Shown here: one piece after another, positions 58,922 to 64,000 of the stretch
Layout of the letters: every line of letters starts with the position of its first letter
How positions within the stretch are numbered: the first letter of the stretch is position 1
Assembly (NCBI GenBank): GCA_016928415.1
Contig: JAFGKU010000056.1
Coordinates: 1 to 64,000 of the forward strand
DNA from: Spirochaetales bacterium
GTDB lineage: Bacteria > Spirochaetota > Spirochaetia > SZUA-6 > JAFGRV01
Length of the DNA: 64,000 bases
Direction: 5' to 3'
Position numbers and translations under genes: made by a program
The notes under the pieces: generated by a model
Databases searched by the model: none
What the model was told of the DNA's origin: nothing
Seen by the model: only the letters and a program-made list of their open reading frames with translations

Positions 58922-59812
58922 ATGCTTGCTGTTTTTTTTGCCTTTTTAACAATTTTTGGTTGGGGAACATGGCTTGCTCCAAGTCAAAATGTTCCGGTTA
59001 AAAATGAACACATAAGAATTTTTTATTTGGCTTCGGCAAATCTGATTATTGCTTTTTTTGTGGGTTTATCGCAGGGATTCGACAATTTGAATCTGCAGAC
59101 CTTCTGGCTTCCCTGTATTGGAGGAGCTATCTGGGCTATCAGCGGATATTTTGGATTTATTGCAACAAAAAAAATCGGAATTGCAAAGGCCGTAGGTATC
59201 TGGGGCCCCATGAACCTCATTGTTTCAATTGCATGGGGGATAATATTATTCAGAGAATTCGTGGACGCGGGAATGCAGATTATCCTTCTGGCTGCCGGCT
59301 CGGTGGCAGTCATTATTATAGGTATTTTAATTATTGTCTTATCCGGCTCTGAAAAAGAAAAGGAACAGGGAGATAAAAAAAGACTGGCGGGTTATATCGG
59401 AGCAATCATTGCCGGATTTCTCTGGGGAAGCTACTTCATACCCATAAGGATCAGCGAAACATCCATGTGGGTCGCTGCCTTTCCGATGTCGGTTGGCATT
59501 TTCCTGACAAGCCTTATCCTGGTGCTGATTACAAGAAAATCAATCATTTTGGAAAAACCGAAACATTATTTATTTGTCAGCCTGACGGGCATTTTATGGG
59601 CAGTCGGCAATTATGCGTCCTTAAGGCTCATGGAACTGGTGGGAACCGGCAAAGGTTTCACTTTGGCGCAACTCAATGTTGCGGTGAATGCCTTGATTGG
59701 AATTTTTATTTTTAAAAGACCGGAGCCTAAATCAAAAGCGGCCGTTTTTACTTTTATCGGGATTGCCATAGCCATGACCGGGGCAATATTTCTTGGTAAC
59801 TTAAAGGGATAA
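58922..59812 (+). CDS. GRP/RhaT-like sugar transporter (DMT superfamily)
   Basis: FLTIFGWGTWLAPSQNVPVKN; multiple TM; GFLWGSYFIPIRISE. Confidence 0.8.
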   Translation: MLAVFFAFLTIFGWGTWLAPSQNVPVKNEHIRIFYLASANLIIAFFVGLSQGFDNLNLQTFWLPCIGGAIWAISGYFGFIATKKIGIAKAVGIWGPMNLIVSIAWGIILFREFVDAGMQIILLAAGSVAVIIIGILIIVLSGSEKEKEQGDKKRLAGYIGAIIAGFLWGSYFIPIRISETSMWVAAFPMSVGIFLTSLILVLITRKSIILEKPKHYLFVSLTGILWAVGNYASLRLMELVGTGKGFTLAQLNVAVNALIGIFIFKRPEPKSKAAVFTFIGIAIAMTGAIFLGNLKG

Positions 59813-59815
59813 AAA

Positions 59816-59855
59816 TGCGCCTCAAGAATTTTCGTTCTTGAGGCGTTTCTTTTTA
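59816..59855. terminator. Terminator between convergent genes
   Basis: CGCCTCAAGAAttttcgTTCTTGAGGCG followed by tttcttttt. Confidence 0.85.
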
Positions 59856-61376
59856 CATGTCTTTAGTCGTCTGAAAGCGGATTTTTTCTTTTGCACAGAT
59901 AAGCTGGATAGCGTCCCTTCCCGTTTTTGCGGCTGTAGGTACACCGCCGGGGGGCATGACCCACATTCCGGCCATGTAAAAATTCTGAAGGCCAGGCAGC
60001 ATTTTGCCTATTCTTTGCAGTTCCTCATGATTCCCCGGAGTTCCCACCCAGCTCATGAAATTTCCCCGCCAGTTTTGCGTATAACGCATGTAAGTCATCG
60101 GTGTGGATACATCGGTAACTTCCACTTTATCGCTGATGCCCGGATAATAACATTCCAGGTTTTTCAGCGTCATATCAAGAATTCGGCTTTTTTCAGATCT
60201 ATATGATTCTTTGTCCTTATGGAGCTTTTCCCAATAATCAAAATCATCCGTCATGTAGAGGGCAACGGCACTCGTTTTTCCCTGTGGTGCCATGGTAGGG
60301 TCCATGGAATATGTTCTGAATCCAAAATAAGTAACAGGATTTTCACCGATGGAAAAGGGGACCTTAACGGGATAATGCAATCCCACGCAATCCTCTTTTT
60401 CTCCGAAAGTCATGTTTATGCCCAGTGAAACCTGTATGCAGGTATTATATGTCTGGGTATGATTGAAAAGCGTATTGTGTATGGGTTCCGTGTATTTCCC
60501 GTCAAGAAACTTGTACAGGGTGGCGTGCATATCGGCGGCGCTTATTATATAGTCGCCTTTTATTTCCTGTCCTCCTTCAAGCCGGATGCCTACAGCCATA
60601 TCATTTTCGACGAGAATTTTTTCTACGGGTGAACGGAAGTGAATTTTACCGCCAAGGGAAAGATAGCGGGATTCGATTGCTTTCGCGAATTCCAGCGAAC
60701 CTCCGATTGGAAAGCCGCCGGATTTACTATGAAGTGTTGACAATGTCATCACTGCCGCCATGAGCTGAACGTTTTTATTGAAAACAATATTTTCAAGTGC
60801 ATCCCTTAAGCCGGGATCTTTAAATTTCGAAGCAAATTCCGCTATTGACTGTGTTGTCAACTGCTTAAATAACTTTCCGTATGGGAGCATTGTAATAATT
60901 ATTTTTACAATATCCCAGAATTTAAACAACTCAAAAGGTTTTTCCATAGGCATTTTCATTTTTGCGGTTTTTTTAATATAAGAACAAAATTCCCTGATTA
61001 CTTTGGCATCCTCTGGTGATGTTTCTGTCCAGTGCTGCCTTAGTCTGTCGGCATCGGAGTAAAAGGAGATTAGCCTGCCGTCTTTTGTCATATAACGATA
61101 AAAACAGTCGGGGTCATAAATTTTCCTTTTTTTTAGGGCTCCCAGTTCATTCCAGAATTTGTAGAAAGCCTGTCCCGGTCCTCGACCAGGCCCGGAGCCG
61201 GTCAGCCAATGGATGCATCCGTCAAACGTATATTCCCCGCGTTTCCATGCCGTACAGAGCCCTCCGGCCCGGTTGTGCGATTCGTATATTTCCGTCTCGA
61301 ATCCGTTCATCCTTGCGTAGCATCCTGCGGCAAGCCCTGTAAGGCCTCCCCCGATAATTATAATCTTTTTATTCAT
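59853..61376 (-). CDS. FAD-dependent oxidoreductase, phytoene desaturase/retinol saturase-like
   Basis: IIIIGGGLTGLAAGCYARMNGFETEIYESHNRAGGLCTAWKRGEYTFDGCIHWLTG. Confidence 0.88.
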   Translation of the reverse strand: MNKKIIIIGGGLTGLAAGCYARMNGFETEIYESHNRAGGLCTAWKRGEYTFDGCIHWLTGSGPGRGPGQAFYKFWNELGALKKRKIYDPDCFYRYMTKDGRLISFYSDADRLRQHWTETSPEDAKVIREFCSYIKKTAKMKMPMEKPFELFKFWDIVKIIITMLPYGKLFKQLTTQSIAEFASKFKDPGLRDALENIVFNKNVQLMAAVMTLSTLHSKSGGFPIGGSLEFAKAIESRYLSLGGKIHFRSPVEKILVENDMAVGIRLEGGQEIKGDYIISAADMHATLYKFLDGKYTEPIHNTLFNHTQTYNTCIQVSLGINMTFGEKEDCVGLHYPVKVPFSIGENPVTYFGFRTYSMDPTMAPQGKTSAVALYMTDDFDYWEKLHKDKESYRSEKSRILDMTLKNLECYYPGISDKVEVTDVSTPMTYMRYTQNWRGNFMSWVGTPGNHEELQRIGKMLPGLQNFYMAGMWVMPPGGVPTAAKTGRDAIQLICAKEKIRFQTTKDM

Positions 61377-61387
61377 TTCAATCTCCT

Positions 61388-62206
61388 TTATTTTTCAAGG
61401 GAAAGATAGTAGGCGACAAGGTCCTCCATCCTTCCGGAAATATATTTATACATTACCCTGGACAATTCCGGGGCCGGATAATCCTCCGGTATAAGGCTTT
61501 GGTGCAGGGGAACATCGTTTGTAAAACTGAACGCGTGATACACGGGGCCGAGATAAAAACAACGGCGGCCGAAATCAATGGCGTCACCTGCCGATTCAAT
61601 GAAACCTTCCATATCCTTTAAAAAAATATTTATATTTTTCGCAAGCTTCTTTATTTCAAAAATTTGTGATATTTTTTTAATCATATCAGTTGAAGAAAAA
61701 TCCGGACATGAAAAAAGGTATAAATGGTCATTCAGTCCTTGTTCTTTAGCCGAATTTTCAATTCGTTCCAAATCCATGGCTCCCGTTATATAAACATTTT
61801 GCGTCAACATTTTAAACCCGTACCAGATAAGCATTTGCCGCAATGCGGACCTCTTTTTTTCCTCCTGCGTTTTAAAAGAGAAAACGGCTATTGAAAGGCC
61901 CGGTTTTCTGTTCTGATGTTCGACCACGGAAAGGCTTATGTCCTGCTGAAGCTTCGACATTTTATACCGTACCTTGCCGGATTTGTCGCGAAAAACGGCG
62001 ATATCGCCGGTAGCTGTTGCCCGTGAAAGGGCTGTACGGAAAGCCCCGTAGGTAAAACCGGCAAAAAAAGCTAAATCCTTCAAATGATTCACTCCCGGCC
62101 AGGGCAACCCCAGCTTAATCAGGGTATTGCCACGCCAGATAATCGGGGTTGCTATAATTTCCCGCAGGCTTAAAGGATATTTTTTGATAAAGCTTTCCGC
62201 CATCAT
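61388..62206 (-). CDS. PaaX-like transcriptional regulator
   Basis: YGAFRTALSRATATGDIAVFRDKSGKVRYKMS, LIWYGFKMLTQNVYI. Confidence 0.6.
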   Translation of the reverse strand: MMAESFIKKYPLSLREIIATPIIWRGNTLIKLGLPWPGVNHLKDLAFFAGFTYGAFRTALSRATATGDIAVFRDKSGKVRYKMSKLQQDISLSVVEHQNRKPGLSIAVFSFKTQEEKKRSALRQMLIWYGFKMLTQNVYITGAMDLERIENSAKEQGLNDHLYLFSCPDFSSTDMIKKISQIFEIKKLAKNINIFLKDMEGFIESAGDAIDFGRRCFYLGPVYHAFSFTNDVPLHQSLIPEDYPAPELSRVMYKYISGRMEDLVAYYLSLEK

Positions 62207-62223
62207 GTTACATAATATAACAT
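62205..62223. promoter_or_regulatory. Palindrome at the regulator start, candidate operator
   Basis: ATGTTA-cataata-TAACAT. Confidence 0.4.
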
Positions 62224-62305
62224 ATATTTTAGAAAAATGTAACACTTTTTGATAAAAAAAATTCCAGAAAAATATTCGAGAGGGCGGGAATTGAAAAAAA
62301 AGATA

Positions 62306-63325
62306 TTATTCAGTCTGTTCTTTCAGCGCTTTCAAATCTTTGGCAGCATCACGGAGACGCTTTAATTCCAGTGCAATTCGCTCATTAGACGTTATAACAA
62401 CGGCTTCCTCCAGGAATTTAACGGCGTCGGGGAGTTTGCCCGTGGCTTCCAGCATTATGGCGCTGTTCACAGCCGCCGCGGGATTTCTTGACTGTTCCCA
62501 TACATCTTTAAAAATGTTGAATGCGATATCATACAATCCCTTTTTTACCAAGTCATCCGCTTCCGCCATTTTGGGATTCTTTGTTTCATCATTCATCAGG
62601 GAACGGTATTCCGTGACTTCATAAGGCGCAATCTGGTGCGCAATCCGCGGTAGGATTTTATTGATCATATCCCTGAAAATATCTTCAATTTGCGGCAGGG
62701 TGTCTTCGTCTTCCTTGGCAACTTCTTTACTGTATGTATCGATAAACGATTTCGTTGCCATTATAAAACCAGTAGAGGTGTTTATTATCCGATAGGTAAA
62801 ATCAAGTGAGGCTTCTTTTTTCTTCAGGTATTCAATTTTTGTGACCGTTTCACCCGTTTCCAGGTCGAAGACTTCAAATTGCCTGGGTATATCCTGGTCT
62901 ATGTATGAAATAGTCGCCGAACCTGTTAAAATGGCTTTCGCTCCTACTAATATGCCGATTTGAACCGGGTTCGGCGAGGTAGTAATCATCCCTGAAAGTG
63001 CTTTGCCCACATCCCTGGGCAGGATAAGGGTAAAATATTTTGTATCGTAGAGGGTCGAGATCAATGATTGAGTGGTATAATTGGAAAGGCGTTGTTCAAG
63101 CGTGTCGGCTTTTTCAATTCCGTAAGCTTTGGTGATTACCTGTTCCCAAATCTGATCAATGGTCAGCATTTCCGAAGTATTGGCAACTACAAAATCCATT
63201 ACTGCTAAAGTACGGGCTCCGGCCATGTTGACTTCAGCAGGTTTTGTTACCTTGATATTGATTGTTGTGGCACAGCCTGAAATAACCATAAGCAATAGGA
63301 TGAATAAAAGCAGTATTTTTTTCAT
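62306..63325 (-). CDS. Lipoprotein, CsgG/DUF6340-like with C-terminal TPR-like region
   Basis: MKKILLLFILLLMVISGCATT; ARTLAVMDFVV; DIAFNIFKDVWEQSRNPAAAVNSAIMLEATGKLPDAVKFLEEAV. Confidence 0.65.
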   Translation of the reverse strand: MKKILLLFILLLMVISGCATTINIKVTKPAEVNMAGARTLAVMDFVVANTSEMLTIDQIWEQVITKAYGIEKADTLEQRLSNYTTQSLISTLYDTKYFTLILPRDVGKALSGMITTSPNPVQIGILVGAKAILTGSATISYIDQDIPRQFEVFDLETGETVTKIEYLKKKEASLDFTYRIINTSTGFIMATKSFIDTYSKEVAKEDEDTLPQIEDIFRDMINKILPRIAHQIAPYEVTEYRSLMNDETKNPKMAEADDLVKKGLYDIAFNIFKDVWEQSRNPAAAVNSAIMLEATGKLPDAVKFLEEAVVITSNERIALELKRLRDAAKDLKALKEQTE

Positions 63326-63411
63326 ATCCGAAAAACCTCCTTTCAGATACGGCGTGTTTAAACTATATTGTTATTGATGATCGTACAGGAAAATTTAATT
63401 TTAGGGAACCA

Positions 63412-64000
63412 TTAATGTTTTTTTCCAAGCTTCTTCTTAAGGTTCTTGAAAATAGAAAGGTCCGCCGCCGGTTCTCCATTTCCTTTTGAGAGAAATTTGA
63501 CGGCTTCGTCTTCGGGAACCGGCCTGCTTAAGAGGAAGCCCTGTATAACTTCACAGTTCAGGCCGTATAATATTTCCAGTTGTTCTTCCGTTTCAACCCC
63601 TTCTGCAATTATTCCCAGCTCGAGGCTTTTTGCCACGGCAATGATCGCCTTGATTATGGATATTTCCTTGTGTGAACCGGCCGCTAAATCCTTAATAAAG
63701 GAGCGGTCTATTTTTAGAATATTAATGGGGAATTCCTTCAAGTAGGCAAAGGACGAATAACCGGTTCCAAAATCATCCATTGAAAGCTGAACACCCAGTT
63801 TCGCTATTGACTGCAGGAGATTCATGATTTTTTGTTCATTATGCATGACAATGCTTTCTGTTATTTCCAGTTCAAAAAATTTGCTGCTGTAATTTGTGTT
63901 CTCAAGGGTATTATTGATGTTATCCAGTAAGTCATGGTCGTTGAATTGTTTTTTTGACAAATTGATGCAGATTTTAATGGGATTGTATCCCTTTTCCTGC
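63412..64000 (-). CDS. EAL domain (c-di-GMP phosphodiesterase) C-terminal part, continues beyond the window
   Basis: FELEITESIVMHNEQKIMNLLQSIAKLGVQLSMDDFGTGYSSFAYLKEFPINILKIDRSFIKDL; frame open to the window end (GYNPIKICINLSKKQF). Confidence 0.92.
   Translation of the reverse strand, partial: QEKGYNPIKICINLSKKQFNDHDLLDNINNTLENTNYSSKFFELEITESIVMHNEQKIMNLLQSIAKLGVQLSMDDFGTGYSSFAYLKEFPINILKIDRSFIKDLAAGSHKEISIIKAIIAVAKSLELGIIAEGVETEEQLEILYGLNCEVIQGFLLSRPVPEDEAVKFLSKGNGEPAADLSIFKNLKKKLGKKH

Noticed and set aside
1-64000. tRNA, rRNA, CRISPR, transposase or prophage signals
   Set aside because: None recognised by eye; weak tRNA-like folds cannot be excluded without tRNAscan-SE

Overview
The window looks like a spirochaete-type chromosome. 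I infer this from FlaB-type flagellins and the flgN-flgK-flgL-fliW-csrA and fliD-flaG-flaB clusters; it was not tested. It is dense with ordinary protein-coding genes. I found no rRNA, tRNA, CRISPR array, IS transposase or prophage. Recognisable blocks, left to right: a partial Gx-transporter-like gene and an AmrS radical SAM gene; flgN-flgK-flgL-fliW-csrA; an aminotransferase; HD-GYP, tsaB and tsaE; an RND permease plus TolC-like pair; a Lol/MacB-like ABC export operon with an OM barrel, a LolA-like protein and a regulator; two orphan sugar-ABC permeases; DUF4384 plus a one-piece CHASE2-HK-REC-LuxR protein; a B12 radical SAM gene; a start/stop-coupled cassette of TrkA-N membrane protein, four-ATPase-module UvrA-like protein and alpha/alpha-toroid protein; PilZ, a fliD operon and two flaB genes; PfkB and a membrane MutS-like ATPase; GH30; thermonuclease; a DnaJ-like gene and two hsp20 genes; an AraC-fusion gene with a small ORF; a sugar transporter; an FAD oxidoreductase with a PaaX-like regulator; a lipoprotein and a partial EAL protein. 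The observations I rate highest are: (1) the ATGA-coupled TrkA-N / 4x-UvrA / toroid cassette; (2) matched dual GGA-loop sites (ANGGAN hexaloops) with an identical 22-nt spacing in both flagellin leaders, in the same window as fliW-csrA; (3) a near-consensus sigma-54 promoter with an upstream nested palindrome before hsp20; (4) a family of short interspersed inverted-repeat elements. All product names come from reading the translations by eye; no database search was run.
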